Source: Saprospiraceae bacterium (lineage in GTDB: Bacteria; Bacteroidota; Bacteroidia; Chitinophagales; Saprospiraceae). From it: a DNA stretch of 64,000 nucleotides. Positions 32,901 through 41,839 of this stretch are shown here, piece by piece (the first letter of the stretch is position 1; each line of letters begins with the position of its first letter). The stretch lies in assembly GCA_020628645.1 (NCBI GenBank), contig JAHDES010000004.1, forward strand, positions 124,001 through 188,000. The letters run 5' to 3'. The position numbers were made by a program, and so were the translations under genes. A model generated the notes under the pieces. That model saw only the letters and a program-made list of their open reading frames with translations. It did no database searches and was not told where the DNA came from.

Positions 32901-33941
32901 TTATGGTACGGAAGCAAAACTAGCATTTTTACTTTGAACCAACACCATATTGGCAATGGCTTTTATCCAACGAGGATCATCATTTAAGCTTTCTACTAAA
33001 TCTAATCGTTCGCCACCTTCTTCCATGAATTCTTCCTTGTATTCATAGCCAATTTCAATGGTTGTTTCCAAGCAATCCGCAATAAAGGCAGGTGAAAAGA
33101 CGAGTAAGTTTTTATTTCCATGTTCGAGTTGTTCTTCCATGACTTTATCTGTGTAAGGTTTTAGCCATTCTTCTGGTCCAAAACGAGATTGGTAACTAAC
33201 CGTAAATTTATCTTTCGGAATATTCAATTTTTCGGCGATGGCATAAGCAGTTCCATGACATTGAGCGGAATAACAAAATTGGTTATCTGGAACGATCGTT
33301 TGGCAACAGTTGCCATCACATTTACAATAATTATTTTCCTTTTTTAAATAGCGTTTTGGGACACCATGAAAAGAGAAAATATAGTGATCATATTGAGAGA
33401 GGTCGTGTAGTTTTGCTTTATCAACATAAATATCTATCACATCAGGATTATCATGATAAGAATGAATAAATTTAAGCGCAGGAATCAATTCTCGTTTGCT
33501 AAAAATACGCATTACTTCCTCGAAAATAGAACCTGTGGTCGCAGATGCATATTGTGGAAATAAAGGAAAAACGACAATCTCCGAGACGCGCTGATCCATC
33601 AAACGTTGAATAGCATCTTCTAAAGATGGATTTTGATAACGCATGGCGAGTTCTACACAAAAATCATTTCCCAATTCTTTTTGAACACCATCAGCTACTC
33701 GATTGCCGTACACTTTGAGCGGTGAGCCTTCTTCCATCCAGAGTTGTTGGTATAATTTGGAGACTTTACCTGATCGAATAGGCGCGACAATGCCACGAAA
33801 TAACATGTTTCGAAATAGCCAAGGTAGATCAATTACACGTCGATCTGTAAGAAATTGACTTAAATAGCGTCGTAATCCTCCACGTGTTGGTTCATCAGGA
33901 GTACCCAAATTGACTAATAAAACACCCGTTTTTCCTATCAT
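32901..33941 (-). CDS. hemH: Ferrochelatase
   Basis: 346 residues. GVLLVNLGTPDEPTRGGLRRYL is the family N-terminus, IFSFHGVPKRYLKK holds the metal-inserting histidine and GPEEWLKPYTD with the C-terminal FSPAFIADCLETTIEIGYEY complete the fold. It inserts Fe2+ into protoporphyrin IX, the last step of haem synthesis. A six-cysteine segment CKCDGNCC...C...C (about residues 205-229) is inserted between the two halves and could bind metal or form disulfides. First gene of a pair with the LuxI-like protein. Confidence 0.95.
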   Translation of the reverse strand: MIGKTGVLLVNLGTPDEPTRGGLRRYLSQFLTDRRVIDLPWLFRNMLFRGIVAPIRSGKVSKLYQQLWMEEGSPLKVYGNRVADGVQKELGNDFCVELAMRYQNPSLEDAIQRLMDQRVSEIVVFPLFPQYASATTGSIFEEVMRIFSKRELIPALKFIHSYHDNPDVIDIYVDKAKLHDLSQYDHYIFSFHGVPKRYLKKENNYCKCDGNCCQTIVPDNQFCYSAQCHGTAYAIAEKLNIPKDKFTVSYQSRFGPEEWLKPYTDKVMEEQLEHGNKNLLVFSPAFIADCLETTIEIGYEYKEEFMEEGGERLDLVESLNDDPRWIKAIANMVLVQSKNASFASVP

Positions 33942-34080
33942 TGTATTCTATTTTATTTCCATTAAATAAACATAAATTTAGTCCTTAGGTTTATAATTTT
34001 AGGTGAATTTATCAAACTAAAAAGGGGGATTAGGGGTAGAAAACTACTTTAGTTGCAATAGTATGGAAACACAATAATGC

Positions 34081-34800
34081 TTATTTTTTCCAATATTCTA
34101 TCCCATAATAAGAATCTCCTCTATTGGCAATAGGGATACTTCTCCCACTTAATGCTTTATTAAATAAAGCCTGATTGACAGAGCAATCTGTATCATCTAA
34201 ATACCTAACTTGTAAACCTTTAATAACTAATTGTCCAATAGAAAAAGGGATAATTCGATAGTCAGGAAATTTATTTTTAATTTTTTCTTCTACAAATTCG
34301 AAGCTTTCTTTAAATTCTTTATAAGGAGAAGTTGTTATAACATTCCTTGCAGTAAACCCCTTTTTTCTATTAATTTCTCGGATCAAAGTTATATCTAAAC
34401 CATAAATTTGATAAAATCTTCCAATTAAACTTACCGCAAAATGTAGTTCTTTATTGTGGACTAGATGTTTCAATTTATTTTGTTCTAGAATCACCGAAGA
34501 GCTATAACTCGGAGCTTGCCCATAGGTAGTACCAATCATTGGTTTTTCAAGTTCAAGTCCAATTTCATTTGTAAATTTGACCCAATTTGTTTTCCATTTA
34601 TCTTGATTATGAATATTGGCAACGATAATTTTTTCTAATGCTTTAATCCCAGGATATTCAAAATAAATTCCTTTTCCTATACCTTTTTCTATACCAATGG
34701 GATAATATGTTTTTATAACATCATAAATTTCCCAGAAATCGTAATGATGAGAATTAAATGAAAAATATCTTATCATTGTCATCTTTTCAATAGTTGTCAA
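34081..34800 (-). CDS. Hypothetical protein
   Basis: 239 residues, no signal peptide or membrane span, no domain recognised. The sequence is rich in Lys, Ile and Tyr. An alternative start at the Met at residue 7 or 9 is possible (MTTIEKMTMIRYFSF). Flanked by hemH downstream and the divergent surE; its own base composition is a little more AT-rich than these neighbours, which would suit an accessory gene. Confidence 0.65.
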   Translation of the reverse strand: MTTIEKMTMIRYFSFNSHHYDFWEIYDVIKTYYPIGIEKGIGKGIYFEYPGIKALEKIIVANIHNQDKWKTNWVKFTNEIGLELEKPMIGTTYGQAPSYSSSVILEQNKLKHLVHNKELHFAVSLIGRFYQIYGLDITLIREINRKKGFTARNVITTSPYKEFKESFEFVEEKIKNKFPDYRIIPFSIGQLVIKGLQVRYLDDTDCSVNQALFNKALSGRSIPIANRGDSYYGIEYWKK

Positions 34801-34856
34801 ATATTATTTCAAACAAAGTTGATTTAAATTTTTCAAAACCTTGACATTAAATTGTC

Positions 34857-34864
34857 TATTTTTG
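34857..34864 (+). promoter_or_regulatory. Putative -7 box of the surE operon
   Basis: TATTTTTG matches TAnnTTTG and ends four bases before the surE ATG. With the usual distance, transcription would start at or beside the ATG itself, giving a leaderless mRNA. A TTGACA lies 10 nt upstream, too close for a normal -33 position. Confidence 0.5.
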
Positions 34865-34868
34865 TGCA

Positions 34869-35654
34869 ATGAATAAAAAACCATTAATCTTAGTCACCAA
34901 TGATGACGGTTATTATGCGCCTGGAATAAAGGCTTTAGTAGAAGTAGCCCAATCTATTGGAGAAGTAGTCGTAGTAGCACCTGATTCTGCGCAATCCGGT
35001 CAAGGGCATGCCATTACCATTAAAGACCCACTTCGTTTAAGTAAAATTGATACGTTTGGAGCAGACATTATCGCCTATAAATGTAGTGGTACGCCTGTAG
35101 ATAGTGTCAAATTAGCTAAGAATATTGTATTGAAAGATCGAACGATTGATTTATGTATTTCAGGGATTAATCATGGTGCTAATTCTTCGATTAATATTAT
35201 TTATTCGGGTACGATGTCAGCAGCGATGGAGGCAGCTTTGGAAGGTATTAATTCGATTGGTTTTTCACTTTTAGATTATAAATTTGATGCTAATTTTGAG
35301 GAAGCAAAACCTTATATCAAACAATTGATTGAATATGCCCTAGAAAATGGACTAGGTAGCACAAAATTATTGAATGTTAACATCCCTAATCTTCCTTACG
35401 CGGAAATAAAAGGATTTAAAGTGTGCCGACAAGGAAAAGGAGTTTGGGTAGAAGATTTTGTTGAATCTGAAGATCCTCGTGGAGAAAAATATTATTGGTT
35501 AACAGGTAAATTCATCAATCAAGATCAAGGAGAAGATAATGACATTTGGGCCTTAGAAAATGGCTATATTTCCATTGTTCCTTCTCATCATGATTTAACA
35601 GATTATCCCGCATTAAAGGATTTAAAACAAGTAGAAAATATAGCACATGTTTAA
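34869..35654 (+). CDS. surE: 5'-nucleotidase SurE
   Basis: 261 residues. ILVTNDDGYYAPGIKALVE carries the metal-binding Asp-Asp, followed by VVAPDSAQSGQGHAIT, YKCSGTPVDSVKLA and ISGINHGANSSINIIYSGTM, all SurE hallmarks. It dephosphorylates nucleoside monophosphates in the cytoplasm. The next ORF overlaps its end by 8 bp and lpxB follows, an arrangement common in Bacteroidota. Confidence 0.95.
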   Translation: MNKKPLILVTNDDGYYAPGIKALVEVAQSIGEVVVVAPDSAQSGQGHAITIKDPLRLSKIDTFGADIIAYKCSGTPVDSVKLAKNIVLKDRTIDLCISGINHGANSSINIIYSGTMSAAMEAALEGINSIGFSLLDYKFDANFEEAKPYIKQLIEYALENGLGSTKLLNVNIPNLPYAEIKGFKVCRQGKGVWVEDFVESEDPRGEKYYWLTGKFINQDQGEDNDIWALENGYISIVPSHHDLTDYPALKDLKQVENIAHV

Positions 35655-35952
35655 TCGAGATTCTATTCCAATTGGTATTATTTTGGGCATTCTTATCCCA
35701 GTAATTGGTTACTATTTTTGGAGTTCCTTATTTGAGTTATTGGGGCAAGCTGGCATTATGAATCCTGATGGATTCTCCTTTACGTGGCGCGCTCGAACGA
35801 CAAGTCTTCTTGCTATTTGTATGAATTTGATTCCTTTTCAGATTTATAAAAACAAACGATTTGATAAGTCGATGCGTGGGCTTATTTTTCCTACTGTACT
35901 GTTTGTTGGGTATTGGATTTATCATTTTCGAGCTGCTCTTTTGATTGATTAA
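35647..35952 (+). CDS. Small membrane protein between surE and lpxB
   Basis: 101 residues with three hydrophobic segments (about 8-28, 45-63, 78-97). Starts 8 bp inside surE and its stop abuts the lpxB start (TAAATG), so all three are translationally coupled. Function unknown. Its fixed place beside lpxB suggests an envelope role. Confidence 0.85.
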   Translation: MFNRDSIPIGIILGILIPVIGYYFWSSLFELLGQAGIMNPDGFSFTWRARTTSLLAICMNLIPFQIYKNKRFDKSMRGLIFPTVLFVGYWIYHFRAALLID

Positions 35953-37086
35953 ATGAAGTACTATATTATAGCAGGAGAAGCTTCAGGTGATTTGCATGCC
36001 TCCAATTTGATGAAGGCATTGACAGAAAAAGATCAAGATGCCGAATTTAGGGTTTGGGGAGGTGATGCGATGGAAGCAGCAGGGGGAAATGTAGTGAAAC
36101 ATTATAGAGATTTAGCCTTTATGGGATTTGTGGAGGTGGTGCTTAATTTAAGAACGATCTTAGGAAATATTCGCTTTTGTAAAAAAGATATTGAAAACTA
36201 TCAGCCCGATGTTTTAGTATTAGTTGATTATCCCGGTTTTAATCTTCGAATTGCTAAATGGGCAAAACAGAAAGGATTTCGTGTTTTTTATTATATCTCT
36301 CCTCAAATTTGGGCTTGGAATTCTAGCAGAGTTCATAAAATTAAAAAAACAGTAGATCACATGTTTGTGATCTTACCTTTTGAACAAGCTTTTTATCAAA
36401 AATATGAGTATAAAGTAGATTTTATAGGGCATCCACTTTTAGATGTAGTAGAACATTATGAAGCAAATAATGAATGGAAAAATCATCATAACATTCCTCA
36501 AGATAAATCCATTATAGCCTTATTACCTGGTAGTAGAAAACAAGAAATCAAAGCCTTACTTCCCACTATGCTAAACATGGTGGAGCGTTTTCCCTCTTAT
36601 CATTTTGTCATTGCAGGTGCACCAGCTCAAAAGGAAGCATTTTATCAAAATATTATAAATCTGCAAAAAAATAGCAATGTATCTCTAGTCTTTGGACATA
36701 CCTATGATATTTTATATTCTGCTAAAGCTGCCCTTGTCGCCTCTGGAACAGCCACTTTAGAAACTGCTTTATTTAATATTCCTCAAGTGGTTTGTTATAA
36801 GGGGAATCCTCTCTCCTATCAAATTGCAAAACGATTGGTCAATGTAGATTATATTTCTTTGGTAAATCTTATCATGGATGAACAAATCGTTTCTGAATTA
36901 ATTCAAGATGAGTTTACGAATTCTAATTTAGAAGAAGCCCTTCAAACAATTCTTGATTCTGCTCAACAAGAAGGAATACAAAAAAAATATGCCCAACTAA
37001 ATCAAAGATTAGGAACAGCAGGCGCATCCAAACGCGCCGCTAATTTGATGTATCATTACCTCCAACAAAAAGCCCTTAGCCAATAA
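35953..37086 (+). CDS. lpxB: Lipid-A-disaccharide synthase
   Basis: 377 residues. YYIIAGEASGDLHASNLM, VWGGDAMEAAGG, YISPQIWAWNSSRVHKIKK and the nucleotide-sugar motif ALLPGSRKQEIKALLP define LpxB (GT19). It joins two acylated glucosamines to form the lipid A disaccharide at the inner membrane. Last gene of the surE operon. A 24-nt hairpin spans its stop codon. Confidence 0.96.
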   Translation: MKYYIIAGEASGDLHASNLMKALTEKDQDAEFRVWGGDAMEAAGGNVVKHYRDLAFMGFVEVVLNLRTILGNIRFCKKDIENYQPDVLVLVDYPGFNLRIAKWAKQKGFRVFYYISPQIWAWNSSRVHKIKKTVDHMFVILPFEQAFYQKYEYKVDFIGHPLLDVVEHYEANNEWKNHHNIPQDKSIIALLPGSRKQEIKALLPTMLNMVERFPSYHFVIAGAPAQKEAFYQNIINLQKNSNVSLVFGHTYDILYSAKAALVASGTATLETALFNIPQVVCYKGNPLSYQIAKRLVNVDYISLVNLIMDEQIVSELIQDEFTNSNLEEALQTILDSAQQEGIQKKYAQLNQRLGTAGASKRAANLMYHYLQQKALSQ

Positions 37087-37097
37087 ATTGACTAAGG
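37074..37097. terminator. Hairpin across the lpxB stop codon
   Basis: CCTTAG (37074-37079) pairs with CTAAGG (37092-37097) and CAAT with ATTG, leaving the TAA stop in the loop. No strong T-run follows closely, so terminator strength is uncertain. It separates the convergent lpxB and surface-protein genes. Confidence 0.45.
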
Positions 37098-37135
37098 ACT
37101 TCGACATATTCCAATTCTATTTTTTATCGTAGTCG

Positions 37136-39235
37136 TTATTTACTAACGGCTCGTGTTTTTGCTTGTCTTTGTAAGTTTTTAAGTTCATCTGCTCTCAACT
37201 TTTCTAATTCAGCTTCTTTTTGGGCTTTGTTCTTTTCATCAGAAGAAGTATTTCCATTAAATGCAACTCCTCCACATCCATCAATAAAAGCATGGAAAGT
37301 AACTCCTAAGACTACCTCAAAATTTGCATTCATTTCAATATCTGTTCCTGAATCATAATCTACAATGATAGAGTTATTTACACTTCCAATCACTTGATCC
37401 GACTGAATCGTCCCATCTGCCTCATAATCTGTAGAAACATCCAAATTACCCGTTAAAGGGGCTTGAGAATTTGCCATTCCACCATTAGCATAATCATCAG
37501 GACATAATGGCCCAGCAGGATTAGGATCCCACGCACATAGATTAAATGTTCCCTCTGCATCTGTACTAAATTCATACACTACAATATACAATACATCTCC
37601 TGGAGTTAAACCAGTTAATTCAATTAATGAATAGGTACCTATACCTCCATCATCATCACAGTCTAATTGAGTTAAAGTACCCGTACAAGAATTATTGCTA
37701 CTAGAATAAATTGCCATACCAGTATCATCCATAGCATTAGCACCTCCCGTATCCTCAGAGGTTTCAACACTTACTTCACCAGAAGTAGGTACAGTTACGG
37801 TATACCATACCTCGCCAGTGGTATCGCTTCCATTTCCATAACCAGCACATGTAGGAGCAGGAACAGCATCTCGACTTGAACAAGTATTATCACCTATTGT
37901 TGGTGTGCCACAAGCACCATTACCCAGCGTCAAACTCACAGCAGAGGAACACAAATTATTAGGTGCAATATTACACGTATTCATACAGAATGTAAAACCA
38001 TCTTGAATAGCAAATCCATTAGGATCAAGTGTGGTTATCATAATATAATAGCTTGTTCCGCCTACTAAATCAAAATCAAAAGGAGCAACATCATCTGTCT
38101 CTAGTGTTAAAGCACCACAAGAACCGGAATAGATGGCAATCAAACTAGGCGAACCATCCGTTGTATTTTCAGATTCAAATGTATAAGTTAAACTTCCGGG
38201 TGCTACTATACTATACCATACTTCTCCTCCTGCCGAAGAAATATTGTCAGAAGTTGGAGTAGCACAAGCTGTTGAGCCACTTACTTGATTATTACAAGTT
38301 GCATCTGATACCATAAAAGGTATAGCATTTGTACAAGCATCATTCGATTGAGTTGGTGCACAAGGATAAACACAAATATCGAAATTTGCTGGAGTATCTA
38401 TATTTGTAGCGTCTCGTGTTTCTACAGAAATAAAATAGCTATTTGATGGAGTTGCTGTAAATGATAATGAATTAAAACCACAAGCAACTTGGGTTAAACT
38501 ACCACAAGCACCTGAATAAACGGTTACTAAAGCATTAGTAGGTGTACCTGTAGCAGCAGCACTTATATTATTAATATCAATAATTAAATCTGCTGTAACA
38601 GCCGTAAAAGAATACCATACTTCATTTGCTAAGCCACAAGTATTCTCTGTAGAATTTGTTGCATCCAGTGTAGTTCCAGCAAGGGCATTTCCACAAGAAC
38701 TACTGGAAGATTCAACTAAAGTAGTAGACGAACTACACTCATCATTTGGTGCTGAAGCATCCAATGTGATACTAAAGTCATAGACAAAAGTAGTTGGTTG
38801 TTCAAAAATATCTACTACAATATAATAGGTAGTTGATGAAGATAAAGATAAGTTCAGATCATCCGTAAAATTATTCGTGGTAGCATCTCCTATACAATTA
38901 CCTGTATCAGGACAATCATCAAAAACTTGCATGCCGCCCCATTCACTTGATTGATTATCTAAGATGATAGTATAGTTTCCTGTAGATGGCGGAGTAAATA
39001 CATACACATGATCTTCTCCACCAAGATAAAATGCATCGCATTCATTTGGGATATTTGAAGATGTTAAATCATCTACATCTCCCGCTGTATTATGACCATT
39101 ATCCGTAAATGGGACACTCGAAACGTTTGTAACTCCTGTACCTAAAAACGCAGGACATTGTGCCAAAATAGCATTTGAAAATAATAGACTGAAAAAAATT
39201 AATCCAATGGTTTGTAAAAAGTTGGGTTTGTTCAT
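37136..39235 (-). CDS. Secreted repeat protein with three-coathanger-like domain and charged helical tail
   Basis: 699 residues from the ATG at 39235, chosen because a signal peptide begins there (LQTIGLIFFSLLFSNAILAQ); an upstream ATG would add 22 residues. Four or five modules of about 120-140 residues follow, each with N-D/N-E/A-C-S at the start and a pattern V/I-W-Y-S/T-V near the middle (GEVWYSIVAPGSLTY, GEVWYTVTVPTSG), as in many Bacteroidota PPC-like surface proteins. Near the end (TIQSDQVIGSVNNSIIVDYD, then VVLGVTFHAFIDGCGG) is a three-coathanger stack-like domain. A 36-residue Lys/Glu/Ala coil (AELEKLRADELKNLQRQAK) closes the protein, an odd ending for this family. Function unknown; probably cell-surface. 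Confidence 0.75.
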   Translation of the reverse strand: MNKPNFLQTIGLIFFSLLFSNAILAQCPAFLGTGVTNVSSVPFTDNGHNTAGDVDDLTSSNIPNECDAFYLGGEDHVYVFTPPSTGNYTIILDNQSSEWGGMQVFDDCPDTGNCIGDATTNNFTDDLNLSLSSSTTYYIVVDIFEQPTTFVYDFSITLDASAPNDECSSSTTLVESSSSSCGNALAGTTLDATNSTENTCGLANEVWYSFTAVTADLIIDINNISAAATGTPTNALVTVYSGACGSLTQVACGFNSLSFTATPSNSYFISVETRDATNIDTPANFDICVYPCAPTQSNDACTNAIPFMVSDATCNNQVSGSTACATPTSDNISSAGGEVWYSIVAPGSLTYTFESENTTDGSPSLIAIYSGSCGALTLETDDVAPFDFDLVGGTSYYIMITTLDPNGFAIQDGFTFCMNTCNIAPNNLCSSAVSLTLGNGACGTPTIGDNTCSSRDAVPAPTCAGYGNGSDTTGEVWYTVTVPTSGEVSVETSEDTGGANAMDDTGMAIYSSSNNSCTGTLTQLDCDDDGGIGTYSLIELTGLTPGDVLYIVVYEFSTDAEGTFNLCAWDPNPAGPLCPDDYANGGMANSQAPLTGNLDVSTDYEADGTIQSDQVIGSVNNSIIVDYDSGTDIEMNANFEVVLGVTFHAFIDGCGGVAFNGNTSSDEKNKAQKEAELEKLRADELKNLQRQAKTRAVSK

Positions 39236-39387
39236 TTTATTAGGTTTTTGTATTATAAAATAGGACTGAATTTTCATAAAGTTATAGCATAAGAATACCA
39301 TTACAATAGCTAAGAACTTATTGAATTCAGATACAACTTTGAATTAAATATTAATGAGAGATTGGTTAATTGGAGAAAGTGTATTTT

Positions 39388-39395
39388 GGGGGGGG
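39388..39395. repeat. G8 homopolymer upstream of a surface-protein gene
   Basis: Eight consecutive G in very AT-rich sequence, 153 bp before the ATG of the 37136-39235 surface-protein gene (C8 on its coding strand). Such tracts can slip and alter promoter spacing. The rest of the 276-bp spacer shows no gene. Confidence 0.6.
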
Positions 39396-39511
39396 AATTA
39401 AAAGTAATGTAGAAGTAAATTTAATAAAAAGAAATTGAATAAAAAATCAAACAACATATTTACTTATTTTAAAATATGATCGTTCGTACATGATGAAAAA
39501 ATAGCTATTGC

Positions 39512-41638
39512 TCATTCTTTGGTTTTTGTACCACTGTCAGTTGATACAGGTATTGGGGCAATACATCCTTCGATAAAAGCATGAAATACTGCTCCTAGTT
39601 CCACTTCAAAATCTGGTAGTAAATTAATTTCTTGTCCGCTATTATAATCTATGGTGGCAGTTGAAGAAATAGATTGAGTCGATTCAATTATACCATTAGT
39701 TTGATAGGTTTTTATATCCGATTCTTTTCCTATTAATTGATTTGTTCCTGCATAATTAGGCGGACAAGGGATAGGTTCATTGCATTGATATACAACGATA
39801 CGATCTATCGCTGCATCTGCTTCAAAACTCTGCCCAGATGGACAAGTAATTGGTAAACTAGCACAAATCCATACTGCAAATAAACTATCCTTGGGCAAAG
39901 GAAGACTTACTTGTTGCCAAGGATCATTTTCGCTTGACATTTGTTCGCCACTGATTGTTAAAGTAGGTATTGAATTAATATAAACATTGATCGATCCCAT
40001 ACAAGCCCCATACATGTGATACCAAAATGATAATTCCATATCATCTTCAATGCCTCTAAAATCAAAGGTATTTTCAATACAAGCTTGATCGCCTAAACTT
40101 TGTCCACTTGCTTCAAAATAAATGTAATTCCCATTATTAGCCGCAGGAAAAGCAGCATTTGGGCAAAGGTCTCCAGCGGGGCCTGTCCCAACAGAACCCG
40201 TTGAACCAAAATTAATTGTCCAATCTAATTCTTCAAAATTCATTTGCTCCCAATCGCCTAATGTCCAATCATCAAAATCTGCATATCCTTCAGATAAAGT
40301 ACTCGCATTGAAACAATTGGTGGGGATAGATTCACAATCTAAAAAAGGTAGTGAATGAATACAAACATCAAAATCCACAATCTGTTCTGGTATTGCCGTT
40401 AAGGTATACAACCTCAAAAAATAGGTAGTTCCAATAGTAAGATCATCTAAGTAATTGACCTCATCATCGCTACAAAGCAAACTCGTCAATCCCCCCATAC
40501 AATCACCCTCCAGTACTTCAAAATATAAATTCGTTACGGTTCCCCAAATATTGTTTAACACTATGCCATGACGTTCATCTGTCGCTACGAATGAAAACCA
40601 AACATCATCATCTGCACTTCCGAGGCAAGTTGTACTTGGGTTAGAAGTCGTAGCTGCTGTTATCGTTCCTGAAGTAGATAGTGTACACATCAAATCTTGA
40701 TTAACAGCTAAAGGAATCGCTGCTAAACATTCATCATTTATAGGAGGCGGAGGCACCGTGCCTATACATACCTCAAAATTTATATCTTGAAATGCCATTT
40801 CCCATCCATACACGCGTAAATAGTAAGTAGCTCCTATCACCAAATCCTTGTACACATGTGTGGTCGTACCTGAATTGCTGCATCCTACTGAATTTCCACT
40901 ACAATTACTAAATAATTCATGCGCCATTACATTACTAGAACTGGAATTAGTTCCTAAATTATTTATTTTTAGAATTTCTATTTTATGGATGCTTTCTGTA
41001 GCTACAAATGAAAACCATACATCATTATTAGGAGTTCCTGTACATGCAGAAAATCCAGAAGCTGTGGCATGTACCGTCGTTCCTTGTGTAATAGTTCCAC
41101 AATCAAAATCAATATTAACCGTCAAAGGAAGTGCATTGCTACATTCATCGTTAGAAGGTGGAATAGGTGGAGTCGTTACACAAAGATCAAAATTGACATT
41201 TTGAATAGATGAAAACCAACCGAATATCCTCAAATAGTAAGTCGTTCCTATTGAAAGTCCTGAATATATTGCCACATTTGGATCACTACAAGCAATGGAT
41301 GTCCCACTACAATCGGAAAATAACTCCTGTACTAAATCCGTACTGCTACTTGTTCCTGTACCAATATTTACAATATTACTTAATTCAATTTGATGCTCCA
41401 TACTGCTTGCTACAAAAGAAAACCATACATCATTATTGGCTGTTCCTGTACATGCAGGGATGCCAGAATTACTCGCATCTGTGGTTGAACTATTTGAAAT
41501 GAGCGTACAAGAAGTATTGGAATTAATATTGAGTACCATAGCATTAATGCACTCATCATTAGGTGCTTGTGCTAAAATACTTGAAGGAATACCACAAGCA
41601 ATAAGAAAAAAAAACAGGAAACGTATAGCTAGGTTCAT
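39512..41638 (-). CDS. Secreted protein: three NDEC repeats, MAM domain, three-coathanger-like end
   Basis: 708 residues from the ATG at 41638, where the signal peptide starts (FLFFFLIACGIPSSILAQ). Three tandem modules of about 135 residues each open with NDEC and contain N/D-D-V-W-F-S-F-V-A and a late Y-L-R-I/V-Y/F-G motif. Next, about residues 420-620, comes a MAM-type jelly roll (LSFWYHMYGACMGSINVYI, ending DAAIDRIVVYQC). The final 80 residues (GIIESTQSISSTATIDYNSG, FEVELGAVFHAFIEGC) resemble the three-coathanger domain of the neighbour. MAM domains mediate adhesion in other proteins. It is a paralogue in part of 37136-39235; adhesion is inferred. Confidence 0.8.
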   Translation of the reverse strand: MNLAIRFLFFFLIACGIPSSILAQAPNDECINAMVLNINSNTSCTLISNSSTTDASNSGIPACTGTANNDVWFSFVASSMEHQIELSNIVNIGTGTSSSTDLVQELFSDCSGTSIACSDPNVAIYSGLSIGTTYYLRIFGWFSSIQNVNFDLCVTTPPIPPSNDECSNALPLTVNIDFDCGTITQGTTVHATASGFSACTGTPNNDVWFSFVATESIHKIEILKINNLGTNSSSSNVMAHELFSNCSGNSVGCSNSGTTTHVYKDLVIGATYYLRVYGWEMAFQDINFEVCIGTVPPPPINDECLAAIPLAVNQDLMCTLSTSGTITAATTSNPSTTCLGSADDDVWFSFVATDERHGIVLNNIWGTVTNLYFEVLEGDCMGGLTSLLCSDDEVNYLDDLTIGTTYFLRLYTLTAIPEQIVDFDVCIHSLPFLDCESIPTNCFNASTLSEGYADFDDWTLGDWEQMNFEELDWTINFGSTGSVGTGPAGDLCPNAAFPAANNGNYIYFEASGQSLGDQACIENTFDFRGIEDDMELSFWYHMYGACMGSINVYINSIPTLTISGEQMSSENDPWQQVSLPLPKDSLFAVWICASLPITCPSGQSFEADAAIDRIVVYQCNEPIPCPPNYAGTNQLIGKESDIKTYQTNGIIESTQSISSTATIDYNSGQEINLLPDFEVELGAVFHAFIEGCIAPIPVSTDSGTKTKE

Positions 41639-41763
41639 CTGATGGAATTGGTTTATCAAAAGCGTATCATTTTGTCGGTTTAGGCTTCTCAAGATAACTG
41701 AATTAATTCAATCTTTTAATTATTCTTCCTTAAAAACTACGGATCAACTGCTCGTTTATAACG

Positions 41764-41793
41764 AAAGCCGCTCTTCAAATGAAGAACGGCTTT
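41764..41793. terminator. Strong bidirectional hairpin terminator
   Basis: AAAGCCG-C-TCTTC pairs with GAAGA-A-CGGCTTT around AAAT, followed on the plus strand by T7. On the minus strand it lies 47 nt after the stop of the giant gene at 41840 and ends its transcript. Confidence 0.85.
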
Positions 41794-41839
41794 TTTTCAG
41801 CGGATTTAGTATATTGCCTCTTTAGGTTTAAAGGAATAT

